Shown: in pieces, positions 29,901-36,928 of the stretch
How positions within the stretch are numbered: position 1 is the stretch's first letter
Layout of the letters: the number at the start of each line of letters is the position of its first letter
Source of the DNA: Roseovarius nubinhibens ISM
GTDB lineage: Bacteria > Pseudomonadota > Alphaproteobacteria > Rhodobacterales > Rhodobacteraceae
Reading direction: 5' to 3'
Assembly: GCF_000152625.1 (NCBI RefSeq)
Contig: NZ_CH724156.1
Coordinates: 3,464,602-3,528,601 of the forward strand
Length of the DNA stretch: 64,000 bases
Translations under genes and position numbers: made by a program
Notes under the pieces: generated by a model
What the model was told of the DNA's origin: nothing
Seen by the model: the letters and a program-made list of their open reading frames with translations, nothing else
The model's database searches: none

Positions 29901-30411
29901 CTACCTCATGTATCCCAAGGTCTTCCTCGACTACATGGGCCGCCACCGGACCTATGGCCCGGTCCGCACCCTGCCGACCAAGACCTTCTTCTACGGCATG
30001 GAGCCCGGCGAAGAGATCAGCGTCGAAATCGACCCCGGCAAGACGCTCGAAATCCTGCTGCAGGCGGTGGGCGAAACCCAGGAAGACGGCGAAGTGCGCG
30101 TCTTCTTCGAACTGAACGGCCAGCCGCGCGTCATCCGCGTGCCGAACCGTCTGGTCAAGGCCCAGACCGCCGCCCGCCCCAAGGCCGAGCTCGGCAACCC
30201 CGACCACATCGGCGCGCCGATGCCCGGCGTGGTGTCCTCGGTCGCGGTCAGCGTCGGCCAGAAGGTCAAGCAGGACGATCTCCTGCTCACCATCGAGGCG
30301 ATGAAGATGGAAACCGGCATCTATGCCGAACGCGACGCGGTGGTCAAAGCCGTGCATGTTCAGCCCGGCGGTCAGATCGACGCCAAGGACCTCATGGTCG
30401 AGCTGGAATGA
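26974..30411 (+). CDS. pyc: Pyruvate carboxylase
   Basis: Carboxylates pyruvate to oxaloacetate using ATP and biotin; the main anaplerotic route in many Rhodobacteraceae. The 1145-residue single chain has a biotin carboxylase domain (FKKILVANRGEIAIRIMRAA; SWGGGGRGMRPI), a central carboxyltransferase domain (LLTDTTMRDGHQSLLATRMR; DMAGLLKP; HFHTHDTSGIAG with metal-binding histidines), and a C-terminal biotinyl domain with EAMKMET (Lys 1111). The start is the GTG at 26974 (VSDFKK), preceded by GAAAGGGA; the open frame upstream has no similarity. Two hairpins follow the stop. Confidence 0.97.
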   Translation: MSDFKKILVANRGEIAIRIMRAANEMGKRTVAVFAEEDKLGLHRFKADEAYRIGAGLGPVAAYLSIDEIIRVAKESGADAIHPGYGLLSENPDFVDACEANGITFIGPKAETMRALGDKASARRVAIEAGVPVIPATEVLGDDMEAIAREAEEVGYPLMLKASWGGGGRGMRPINGPDELVEKVLEGRREAEAAFGNGEGYLEKMILRARHVEVQILGDKHGNMYHLFERDCSVQRRNQKVVERAPAPYLSEAQRAEICELGYKICKHVNYECAGTVEFLMDMDSGEFYFIEVNPRVQVEHTVTEEVTGIDIVQAQIKIAEGKTLAEATRKESQDDIRLNGHALQTRITTEDPQNNFIPDYGRITAYRSATGMGIRLDGGTAYAGGVITRYYDSLLVKITAHAQTPEAAIARMDRALREFRIRGVSTNIAFVENLLKHPTFLSNEYTTKFIDTTPDLFKFSKRRDRGTKVLTYIADITVNGHPETEGRPVPAEAKLPKPPALQGAPKDGTKTLLDAKGAKAVADWMLAQERLLLTDTTMRDGHQSLLATRMRSIDMIKAAPAYAANLPELFSVECWGGATFDVAYRFLQECPWQRLRELRAAMPNLLTQMLLRASNGVGYTNYPDNVVQEFVRQAAKTGVDVFRVFDSLNWVENMRVAMDAVIDSGKICEGTICYTGDILDPNRAKYDLKYYVSMAKEMQSAGAHILGLKDMAGLLKPEAARVLVKALKEEIDIPVHFHTHDTSGIAGATILAASDAGVDAVDAAMDAFSGGTSQPCLGSIVEALAHTKRDTGMSRERIREMSDYWEHVRAQYVAFESGLQAPASEVYLHEMPGGQFTNLKAQARSLGLEEKWPEIARTYADVNQMFGDIVKVTPSSKVVGDMALLMVSQGLTRHDVENPDTDLAFPDSVVDMMRGNLGQPPGGFPESIVQKVLKGEAPNTDRPGAHLPPVDLDAKRQELRELLEGKEIDDEDLNGYLMYPKVFLDYMGRHRTYGPVRTLPTKTFFYGMEPGEEISVEIDPGKTLEILLQAVGETQEDGEVRVFFELNGQPRVIRVPNRLVKAQTAARPKAELGNPDHIGAPMPGVVSSVAVSVGQKVKQDDLLLTIEAMKMETGIYAERDAVVKAVHVQPGGQIDAKDLMVELE

Positions 30412-30417
30412 GACCTT

Positions 30418-30445
30418 CTCCGGGGCGCCACAGCCCCGGAGTATT
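30418..30445 (+). terminator. First hairpin after pyc, with dispersed element
   Basis: Perfect 9-base stem CTCCGGGGC / GCCCCGGAG (loop GCCACA), followed by TATTTCTT, starting 7 bases after the pyc stop. The right arm runs into a copy of the dispersed intergenic element (GGAGTATTTCTTGGCAGAG, about 30437-30455). Confidence 0.6.
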
Positions 30446-30470
30446 TCTTGGCAGAGCTTGATTTCTGCGG

Positions 30471-30506
30471 GGATGCGTCAATCTTGTGATTGGCGCATCC
30501 TTTTTT
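30471..30506 (+). terminator. Strong terminator 17 bases upstream of terC
   Basis: 13-pair stem GGATGCGTCAATC / GATTGGCGCATCC (one G-T wobble), loop TTGT, followed by six T. It ends at 30506 while terC starts at 30523, leaving almost no room for a promoter, so it could be the pyc terminator, a terC attenuator, or both. Confidence 0.85.
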
Positions 30507-30522
30507 CTTGTCGGGACATGAC

Positions 30523-31263
30523 ATGCTCGAACTACTGAACGATCCGGCCGTCTGGGCCTCTTTCTTTACCCTCACCATTCTCGAGATCGTGCTCGGCGTG
30601 GACAACGTGATCTTTATCTCCATCGCCGCCGCCAAGCTCCCCGAAGCGCAGCGCGCCCGCGCCCGCACTCTGGGCCTCGCCGGGGCGCTGGTGCTGCGCG
30701 TGGCGCTCCTGTTCTCCATCGCCTGGATCGTCGGCCTGTCGAAACCCATCGCCGATCTCTGGGGCTGGGAAATGTCCTGGCGTGACCTGATCCTGATCGC
30801 CGGCGGTCTCTTCCTGATCTACAAGGCCGCCACCGAGATCTTCGACGAGGTCGAGGGCGACCACCTCCACACTGCCGAAGAACGCGTGGTCAAGGCGGTC
30901 TTTCTCAACGTCATCGTCCAGATCATGATCCTTGATCTCGTCTTCTCCATCGACAGCGTGATCACCGCCGTCGGCATCGCCGATCATATCGAGGTGATGA
31001 TCGCCGCCGTGGTCGTGGCCATCGCGGTGATGATGATCGCCGCCGTGCCGATCTCGGATTTCGTCGCCAAACACCCGAGCACCAAGATGCTCGCCCTCGC
31101 CTTTCTCGTCATGGTGGGCATGGCGCTGGTGGCCGACGGCTTCCATTATCACGTCGAACGCGGCTTCATCTATGCCGCCATGGTGTTCGGCGGCGCGGTC
31201 GAAGGGCTCAACCTTTTGCGCCAACGCAAGCGCCGTCGTGATGCCGACGGGATACCGACGTAA
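30523..31263 (+). CDS. TerC-family membrane protein
   Basis: 246-residue inner-membrane protein with about seven hydrophobic segments. The TerC signatures are present: EIVLGVDNVIFISI in the first segment and DLVFSIDSVITAVG in the middle, whose acidic residues are proposed metal ligands; members include manganese exporters and factors for metalation of secreted proteins. The ATG at 30523 is used; a TTG at 30490 lies inside a terminator stem. The last codons fall in a dispersed TACCGACG repeat, giving the tail DADGIPT. Confidence 0.9.
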   Translation: MLELLNDPAVWASFFTLTILEIVLGVDNVIFISIAAAKLPEAQRARARTLGLAGALVLRVALLFSIAWIVGLSKPIADLWGWEMSWRDLILIAGGLFLIYKAATEIFDEVEGDHLHTAEERVVKAVFLNVIVQIMILDLVFSIDSVITAVGIADHIEVMIAAVVVAIAVMMIAAVPISDFVAKHPSTKMLALAFLVMVGMALVADGFHYHVERGFIYAAMVFGGAVEGLNLLRQRKRRRDADGIPT

Positions 31264-31270
31264 TACCGCA
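31242..31270 (+). repeat. TACCGACG 11-base-period repeat, locus 3
   Basis: Units TGCCGACG, TACCGACG and TACCGCAT spaced 11 bases apart, covering the last codons and stop of terC. Confidence 0.6.
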
Positions 31271-31396
31271 TCGCGAAATTGCCGGTTGGGCGGGCGTCTG
31301 AGAGGTGAAAGCCTCGCGAAAAAAAATGGCCCGCCCCCGCGCTTTTCCCTTGCAGCCCACGCCGAGAATTTATACATCACGGCTCACGAAACGGAC

Positions 31397-31471
31397 GCGG
31401 GTGTAGCTCAGGGGTAGAGCGTTACCTTGCCAAGGTAAATGTCGTGAGTTCGAATCTCATCACCCGCTCCA
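31397..31471 (+). tRNA. tRNA-Gly (anticodon GCC), copy 1
   Basis: 75 bases including an encoded CCA. Acceptor stem GCGGGTG / CACCCGC pairs perfectly, the D loop is AGCTCAGGGGTAGAGC, the anticodon loop is TTGCCAA, and the T arm is GTGAGTTCGAATCTCAT. It lies in a segment of about 105 bases (31373-31477) repeated 227 bases downstream with one base difference just before the gene. Confidence 0.97.
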
Positions 31472-31623
31472 TTTCGAAACCTCCCCAAAAAGCTGACTGA
31501 AATGACCGCCTTGGCGGGCGTTCGCCGTGGCTTACCTGCGCCGTGAAGGATTTTGAAATCCCTCGCAAATTTGCACTTGCAGCCCCGCGCCAGTCTTTGT
31601 ACATCACGGCTCACGAAACGGAT

Positions 31624-31698
31624 GCGGGTGTAGCTCAGGGGTAGAGCGTTACCTTGCCAAGGTAAATGTCGTGAGTTCGAATCTCATCACCCGCTCCA
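31624..31698 (+). tRNA. tRNA-Gly (anticodon GCC), copy 2
   Basis: Identical in sequence to the copy at 31397-31471, again with an encoded CCA. The shared segment (31600-31704) includes about 24 bases of upstream flank, so the promoter region was duplicated too. Confidence 0.97.
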
Positions 31699-31861
31699 TT
31701 TCGATCCCCCCCTCAGCACTTTCCATCCCACCCCACCGCGCTACCTTTCCGACACCCCGCCCCCCGCGGCCTGTCAACGGACGGATAGCCCCATGGTCCT
31801 GCAACTCCTGATCGGAAGCGCCCTGCTCGCCGCCACCGCGCTCCTCGCCTCCATGTCCTAG

Positions 31862-32239
31862 ATGCTGTTGGAAATGGTTCTGCGCCGCACCCATCCGTGG
31901 ATAATTCACCCGCCCTACGGGCTCAAACTGGCCGCTGTGCTGCTGGTGGCGATGCTCTGGGTGCTCTGCATGATGACGCTTTCGATCTGGATCTGGGCCG
32001 TGGTCTTCTGGCGGCTCGACGTGTTCGAGAGCTTTGAAGGCGCCGTCTATTTCGCCCTCGTGGCCTTTACCACGCTGGGCTTTGGCGATGTGCTCCTGCC
32101 ACAGCCCTGGCGGCTTCTGGGGGGGCTCGCCGCGGCCAATGGGCTGATGATCTTCGGCTTTCTCACCGCCATGCTGGTCGAAACCCTGCGCCAGACCCGC
32201 TACCGGCAGCTCGGCCCGGTCGGGCAGGATGACGACTGA
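31862..32239 (+). CDS. Two-segment potassium-channel-like protein, upstream amber codon
   Basis: 125-residue membrane protein: hydrophobic segment KLAAVLLVAMLWVLCMMTL, a pore loop with the selectivity-filter-like TTLGFGD, and a second segment GLMIFGFLTAMLVETL. This is the ion-channel (Ion_trans_2) pore layout, so K+ passage is plausible. An ATG at 31793 opens the same frame with a further hydrophobic helix (MVLQLLIGSALLAATALLAS) but meets TAG at 31859-31861, directly followed by the ATG at 31862. Either the N-terminal helix has been cut off by a nonsense change, or the downstream part is made by reinitiation. Confidence 0.7.
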   Translation: MLLEMVLRRTHPWIIHPPYGLKLAAVLLVAMLWVLCMMTLSIWIWAVVFWRLDVFESFEGAVYFALVAFTTLGFGDVLLPQPWRLLGGLAAANGLMIFGFLTAMLVETLRQTRYRQLGPVGQDDD

Positions 32240-32272
32240 GCTCTCACCGCGCATCAAACCCGACAGCCCCAT

Positions 32273-32300
32273 AAAAAAGGCGCAGCCCGAAGGCCGCGCC
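32273..32300 (-). terminator. Rho-independent terminator of the glxBCD-glnT operon
   Basis: On the minus strand GGCGCGGCC-TTCG-GGCTGCGCC (9 pairs, one wobble, stable UUCG-type loop) followed by TTTTTT, 24 bases after the glnT stop. Confidence 0.9.
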
Positions 32301-32323
32301 CAGTGGGACCAGTGGGTCGGGGA

Positions 32324-33655
32324 TCAGATATCGAGCGTGTTGGCGCGTTCCCACTCGCTGAAATGGCGGCAATAAGCGTTCCATTCCTGATGCTTGAGCT
32401 TGAGGAAGGCCGCCGAGAACTCTTCGCCCATCATGGATTTGAGCTGCTTGTCCTTGTCATATTCGCGCAGCGCATCCAGCATGTTGAGCGGCAGTTTCGG
32501 CGCGCCGCGCACCTTGTGCCCTTCGGCATACATGTCGATGTCATGGCGCTTGCCCGGATCGGCCTTGGTGCGGATTCCGTCAAGCCCCGCCGCGATGATC
32601 ACCGCCTGCAACAGATAGGGGTTCACCGCCCCATCCGGCAGCCGCAGCTCGAACCGGCCCGGCCCTGGCACCCGCACCATATGGGTGCGGTTGTTGCCGG
32701 TCCATGTCACCGTGTTGGGCGCCCAGGTGGCCCCCGAGGTGGTGCGCGGCGCGTTGATCCGCTTGTAGCTGTTGACCGTCGGGTTGGTGATCGCCGCCAG
32801 GGCGCTCGCATGTTTCATGATCCCGCCGAGGAAATACTTGCCCTGCTCACTCAGGCCAAGCTCGCCGGTCGGGCCTTCGCCCTTGTCGGTGGCAAAAACA
32901 TTGCGCTTGGCCTTGTCGCCCGGCGCGTCCCAGACCGAGATATGCGCGTGACAGCCATTGCCGGTCAGCCCCTCGACGGGTTTCGGCATGAACGTGGCCC
33001 GCAGCCCATGTTTCTCGGCCACGGATTTGGTCATGAACTTGAAGAAACTGTGCTTGTCGGCGGTCGCCAGCGCGTCGTCGAACTCCCAGTTCATCTCATA
33101 CTGGCCGTTGGCGTCCTCGTGATCGTTCTGATACGGGCCCCAGCCGAGATCGAGCATATAGTCGCAGATTTCCTGCACCACATGCAGCCGCCGCATGATT
33201 GCCTGCTGGTCGTAGCAAGGCTTTTCGGCAGTGTCATATTCATCCGAGATCGCATGACCGTCGGGCGTCATGATGAAATACTCGGCCTCGATCCCGGTCT
33301 TGATGTGAAGCCCCTCGTCGGCGGCCTCCTTGATCAGACGGCGCAGCACGTTGCGCGGCGCTTGGGCAAGATCCTTGCCGCCCATCACGCAATTGCCCGG
33401 CACCCAGGCGAGCTCGGGGTTCCAGGGCAGCTGGATCACCGCCTCCGGGTCCGGCACGGCGAGCATATCGGGATGCGCGGGCGTCAGATCGAGCCATGTG
33501 GCAAAGCCCGCGAACCCGGCCCCGTCTTCTTGCATATCGGCGATGGCCTGAGCCGGGACCAGCTTGGCCCGCTGCGCGCCAAAGAGATCTGTGAAAGAGA
33601 TCATGTAATATTTGATCCCCTTCTCCTTGGCATATTTCGCCAGATCACGTGTCAT
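32324..33655 (-). CDS. glnT: Type III-like glutamine synthetase / gamma-glutamylmethylamide synthetase family
   Basis: 443-residue ATP-dependent glutamate-amine ligase. Visible glutamine synthetase motifs: GIEAEYFIM (metal-binding Glu), NGCHAHISVWD (metal-binding His), NSYKRI and the C-terminal RFELRLPDGAVNPYL. Close relatives are GlnT (ammonia) and GmaS (methylamine, giving gamma-glutamylmethylamide); sequence alone, read by eye, does not separate them. It is the last gene of glxB-glxC-glxD-glnT, after an 80-base gap with a hairpin. Co-transcription with N-methylglutamate-synthase-like genes favours amine metabolism, but no mgd (N-methylglutamate dehydrogenase) genes are nearby. Confidence 0.85.
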   Translation of the reverse strand: MTRDLAKYAKEKGIKYYMISFTDLFGAQRAKLVPAQAIADMQEDGAGFAGFATWLDLTPAHPDMLAVPDPEAVIQLPWNPELAWVPGNCVMGGKDLAQAPRNVLRRLIKEAADEGLHIKTGIEAEYFIMTPDGHAISDEYDTAEKPCYDQQAIMRRLHVVQEICDYMLDLGWGPYQNDHEDANGQYEMNWEFDDALATADKHSFFKFMTKSVAEKHGLRATFMPKPVEGLTGNGCHAHISVWDAPGDKAKRNVFATDKGEGPTGELGLSEQGKYFLGGIMKHASALAAITNPTVNSYKRINAPRTTSGATWAPNTVTWTGNNRTHMVRVPGPGRFELRLPDGAVNPYLLQAVIIAAGLDGIRTKADPGKRHDIDMYAEGHKVRGAPKLPLNMLDALREYDKDKQLKSMMGEEFSAAFLKLKHQEWNAYCRHFSEWERANTLDI

Positions 33656-33693
33656 TTAGGTACTCCCTGTCATCTCTTATATTTTTAAAGCAG

Positions 33694-33717
33694 CCTGCCC
33701 CGTCATTGCGGGGCAGG
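33694..33717 (-). promoter_or_regulatory. Intercistronic hairpin between glxD and glnT
   Basis: Perfect 9-base stem CCTGCCCCG / CGGGGCAGG with a 6-base loop, 17 bases after the glxD stop. Only a weak T/A-rich tail follows (GCTTTAAAAAT), so it may attenuate or protect the upstream message rather than fully terminate. Confidence 0.5.
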
Positions 33718-33734
33718 TCCGGATCGCGTGTCGG

Positions 33735-35078
33735 TCAGAAGCCGGTGCCGGGCTTGCCGGGCCACCAATCGGTCCCCGACAGCGGCACCCGCGCCATGGC
33801 GGCGGCCTCCATGGTCAGAGCCACGAGATCCTCGGGCTCGAGATTGTGAACATGGCTCTTGCCGCAGGCCCGCGCCAAGGTCTGCGCCTCGAGCGTCATG
33901 ACCTTGAGGTAGTTGTTGAGCCGCCGACCGCCCTCGATGGGATCGAACCGCGCCATGAGCTCGGGATCCTGCGTGGTGATCCCGGCCGGGTCACGGCCCT
34001 CGTGCCAGTCGTCATAGGCCCCGGTCGTGGTGCCGAGCCGCTGATACTCTTCTTCCCAACGCGGATCATTGTCGCCCAGCGCGATGAGCGCCGCGGTGCC
34101 AATGGCCACCGCATCCGCCCCAAGCGCCAGCGCCTTGGCCACATCCGCGCCGCTGCGGATACCGCCCGACACGATGAGCTGCACCTCGCGGTGCATGTCG
34201 AGATCCTGCAGCGCTTGCACCGCGTCGCGGATACAGGCGAGGATCGGCTGCCCGACATGTTCGATGAACACATCCTGCGTCGCCGCCGTGCCGCCCTGCA
34301 TCCCGTCGAGAACGACCACATCCGCCCCGGCCTTGACCGCCAGCGTCGTGTCGTAATAGGGCCGCGCGCCGCCCACTTTGACATAGATCGGCTTTTCCCA
34401 ATTGGTGATCTCGCGCAGCTCGAGGATCTTGATCTCGAGATCGTCCGGCCCGGTCCAGTCGGGGTGACGGCAGGCCGACCGCTGGTCGATCCCCTTGGGC
34501 AGGTTGCGCATCTCGGCGACCCGGTCGGAAATCTTCTGACCGAGCAGCATCCCGCCGCCGCCCGGCTTGGCGCCCTGGCCCACGACCACTTCGATCGCAT
34601 CGGCCTTGCGCAGATCGTCCGGGTTCATCCCATAGCGCGACGGCAGATATTGATAGACGAGCTTCTTGGAATGCCCGCGCTCTTCCGGCGTCATGCCGCC
34701 ATCGCCCGTGGTGGTCGAGGTGCCCGCCAGCGTCGCTCCCCGGCCGAGCGCCTCCTTGGCCGGACCGGACAGCGCGCCAAAACTCATGCCGGCAATGGTC
34801 ACCGGAATATCGAGCTCAATCGGCTTCTTGGCATAGCGCGTGCCGAGCGTCACCCGCGTGTCGCATTTCTCGCGATAGCCTTCGAGCGGATAGCGCGAGA
34901 TCGACGCGCCGAGAAACAGCAGATCGTCGAAATGCGGCACCCGGCGTTTCGCGCCCCCGCCGCGGATGTCATAGATGCCGGTCGCCGCCGCCCGGCGGAT
35001 CTCGGCGTTGATATTCTTCGAAAAGGTCCAGGACTGGATCGGTTCGGTGCGCGGTGCGCTGCTGTCGTCTTTGGCCAT
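33735..35078 (-). CDS. glxD: FMN-binding glutamate-synthase-like subunit (GlxD/MgsC)
   Basis: 447-residue homologue of the FMN domain of glutamate synthase. In the family this subunit uses ammonia or methylamine channelled from the amidotransferase subunit to make glutamate or N-methylglutamate. Visible: SFGALSGPAKEALGRGA, VVVGQGAKPGGGGMLLGQKI, VLDGMQGGTAATQDVF and LIVSGGIRSGADVAKALALGAD (FMN phosphate site). Where GltB has a C-x5-C-x4-C Fe-S motif just before GVATQD, this protein reads DDWHEGRDPAGITTQD, with no cysteine. It starts 11 bases after glxC. Confidence 0.88.
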   Translation of the reverse strand: MAKDDSSAPRTEPIQSWTFSKNINAEIRRAAATGIYDIRGGGAKRRVPHFDDLLFLGASISRYPLEGYREKCDTRVTLGTRYAKKPIELDIPVTIAGMSFGALSGPAKEALGRGATLAGTSTTTGDGGMTPEERGHSKKLVYQYLPSRYGMNPDDLRKADAIEVVVGQGAKPGGGGMLLGQKISDRVAEMRNLPKGIDQRSACRHPDWTGPDDLEIKILELREITNWEKPIYVKVGGARPYYDTTLAVKAGADVVVLDGMQGGTAATQDVFIEHVGQPILACIRDAVQALQDLDMHREVQLIVSGGIRSGADVAKALALGADAVAIGTAALIALGDNDPRWEEEYQRLGTTTGAYDDWHEGRDPAGITTQDPELMARFDPIEGGRRLNNYLKVMTLEAQTLARACGKSHVHNLEPEDLVALTMEAAAMARVPLSGTDWWPGKPGTGF

Positions 35079-35089
35079 GATCCTGCCCC

Positions 35090-35767
35090 TCAATATGCGT
35101 TGTCGATGTTGAAATTATAGAGCTGCCGAGCCGAGCCATAGCGCTTGAACTCTTCCGGCTTGGCGTCACAGCCGCCGCGCTCCAGAAGCTCCGCGAGGAT
35201 CTCCAGATGCTCGGGCCGCATCTCTTTTTCGATGCAATCCGCGCCCAGCGATTTGACCGATCCGCGCACGAAGAGCCGCGCCTCGTAGATCGAGTCGCCC
35301 AGCGCCTCACCGGCATCGCCGCAGACGACGAGATTGCCGGATTGCGCCATGAAGGCCGACATATGGCCGACATTGCCATGCACCACGATGTCGATCCCCT
35401 TCATCGAGATCCCGCAGCGCGAGCTGGCATTGCCCTTGATCACCAGCGTGCCGCCATGGCCGGTGGCCCCGGCATATTGGCTGGCGTCGCCTTCAATGAC
35501 GACCGTGCCCGACATCATGTTCTCGGCCACGCCCGGCCCGGCCGAGCCGTCGACGCGCACCGTGGCCTGCTTGTTCATCCCGGCACAGTAATAGCCCGTA
35601 GAGCCGCGCACCGCGACGTCGATCGGCGCATCGAGACCCACGGCAATCGCATGTGCCCCGCGCGGGTTGACGATCTCCCAGGCCGTCTGGTTGGTGTCTT
35701 TCGCTTGCGCCTGCAGGGCGCTGTTCATCTCGCGCAGGCCGGTGGCCTCGAGGTCGATGGTCTGCAT
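35090..35767 (-). CDS. glxC: Glutamate-synthase C-terminal-like beta-helix subunit (GlxC/MgsB)
   Basis: 225-residue protein made of the GXGXG right-handed beta-helix found at the C-terminus of glutamate synthase (repeats such as GSAGPGVAENMMSGTVVIEG, GATGHGGTLVIKGNA, GDAGEALGDSIYEARLFVRG). It has a structural role, joining the amidotransferase and FMN subunits. The start at MQTIDLEATGLREMN lies one base after the glxB stop; a longer open frame upstream is out of frame with glxB and is not used. Confidence 0.88.
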   Translation of the reverse strand: MQTIDLEATGLREMNSALQAQAKDTNQTAWEIVNPRGAHAIAVGLDAPIDVAVRGSTGYYCAGMNKQATVRVDGSAGPGVAENMMSGTVVIEGDASQYAGATGHGGTLVIKGNASSRCGISMKGIDIVVHGNVGHMSAFMAQSGNLVVCGDAGEALGDSIYEARLFVRGSVKSLGADCIEKEMRPEHLEILAELLERGGCDAKPEEFKRYGSARQLYNFNIDNAY

Positions 35768-35768
35768 A

Positions 35769-36665
35769 TCAGTGGCTCCAGAAGTAAACGGTTGCGGGTT
35801 CGGGTTCCCAGACCTTGGCGTCTTCGATCCCCGGCAGGTTGACCAGTGCCCGGTATTCCGACCCGAAGGCCACATAGCGGTCGGTCTCGGCCAGCACGGC
35901 AGGCTTGCAGGCGATCGGGTCACGGACCACGCCAAACCCGTCCTTGGTGCCCACCACAAAGGTGTAGAACCCGTCGAGATCCTCGAGCCCCGCCTCAAGC
36001 GCTTCACCAAGGCTCGCGCCCTGCTGCATTTTCCAGGTGAGATAGGCGGCGCCCACCTCGGTGTCGTTCTGGCTTTCGAACTCGATCCCGTTGCGGCGCA
36101 GTTTGCGGCGCAGCGAATTGTGGTTCGACAGCGAGCCGTTGTGCACGAGGCACTGATCGGCGCCGGTCGAATAGGGATGGGCGCCATCGGTGGTCACGGC
36201 GGATTCGGTGGCCATCCGGGTGTGACCGATGCCATGGCTGCCCTGCATCGCGCTGAGCGAGAACCGCTCGGCCACATCCTTGGGCAGGCCCACTTCCTTG
36301 TAGATTTCCACCGCGTCGCCGCTGCTCATGATGCGCAGATCCGGATGGCTCGCCCGCAGATAGCCCCGCGCCTCGTCGAGCTTTTCGCGCGGCATGCTGA
36401 GCACCGCATGGCTGTCACGCCGCTCAATCGTGGCCTTGGCGCCAATCGCCGTGCCGAGCTTGTCGGCCAGCCCGTCGAACGCCTCATCCGGCGTGGCGGA
36501 TTGCACCGTCAGCTTGGCCGTGTCGCCCGCGTTCTGCGCATAGATCGCGATGCCGGCGCTGTCCGGGCCGCGATCCGTCATGGTGATCAGCATATCGGTC
36601 AGAAGCGCCCCCAGCTGGGGTTCAAGCGACCGGTCTTTCAAGAACAAACCGACAATTCCGCACAT
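35769..36665 (-). CDS. glxB: Class II glutamine amidotransferase subunit (GlxB/MgsA)
   Basis: 298-residue Ntn-type amidotransferase. The N-terminal MCGIVGLF exposes the catalytic Cys 2 after Met removal; RGPDSAGIAIYAQ, GIGHTRMATES and LVHNGSLSNHNSLRR are the usual substrate-binding segments. It releases ammonia from glutamine (or, in MgsA, takes part in N-methylglutamate synthesis). First gene of the four-gene operon; the 263-base region upstream (36666-36928) contains T-rich tracts likely to hold the promoter. Confidence 0.9.
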   Translation of the reverse strand: MCGIVGLFLKDRSLEPQLGALLTDMLITMTDRGPDSAGIAIYAQNAGDTAKLTVQSATPDEAFDGLADKLGTAIGAKATIERRDSHAVLSMPREKLDEARGYLRASHPDLRIMSSGDAVEIYKEVGLPKDVAERFSLSAMQGSHGIGHTRMATESAVTTDGAHPYSTGADQCLVHNGSLSNHNSLRRKLRRNGIEFESQNDTEVGAAYLTWKMQQGASLGEALEAGLEDLDGFYTFVVGTKDGFGVVRDPIACKPAVLAETDRYVAFGSEYRALVNLPGIEDAKVWEPEPATVYFWSH

Positions 36666-36869
36666 CTTGTGCTCCTTCGTTATACGCGGACAGTGTGGCC
36701 CTTGGCCAAGCCCTGCCCTCCGGGTCAGTGGGCGCTCCGCAGATTTCTGTATTTTCCTCTGGGGAACATTTTTTTACCAAGGTAGAATCAAGCCGGACCG
36801 GTTGTCAATGGTTCCCAACCCCCGGCGCGATCAATTTTTTGCCCCATCGGGCGATCTATCGGATTTCGC

Positions 36870-36901
36870 ACAAAATTCAGGCCGGACATTTGCCCGGCCT
36901 G
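36870..36901 (-). terminator. Rho-independent terminator of the acyltransferase operon
   Basis: On the minus strand a perfect 8-base stem CAGGCCGG / CCGGCCTG (8-base loop) followed by AATTTTG, 28 bases after the acyltransferase stop. Confidence 0.75.
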
Positions 36902-36928
36902 TCTGATCTTGTCCCCATGACGCGCGCT

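Noticed and set aside
26209..30357. A 1382-codon open frame on the minus strand opposite pyc
   Set aside because: It mirrors the high-GC coding strand of pyc; its translation is low-complexity His/Gly/Asp-rich sequence with no domain, while pyc is unmistakable.
31408..32272. Minus-strand frames over the tRNA genes ending in MRFELTTFTLAR
   Set aside because: This peptide is the reverse translation of the tRNA-Gly gene, a common annotation artefact.
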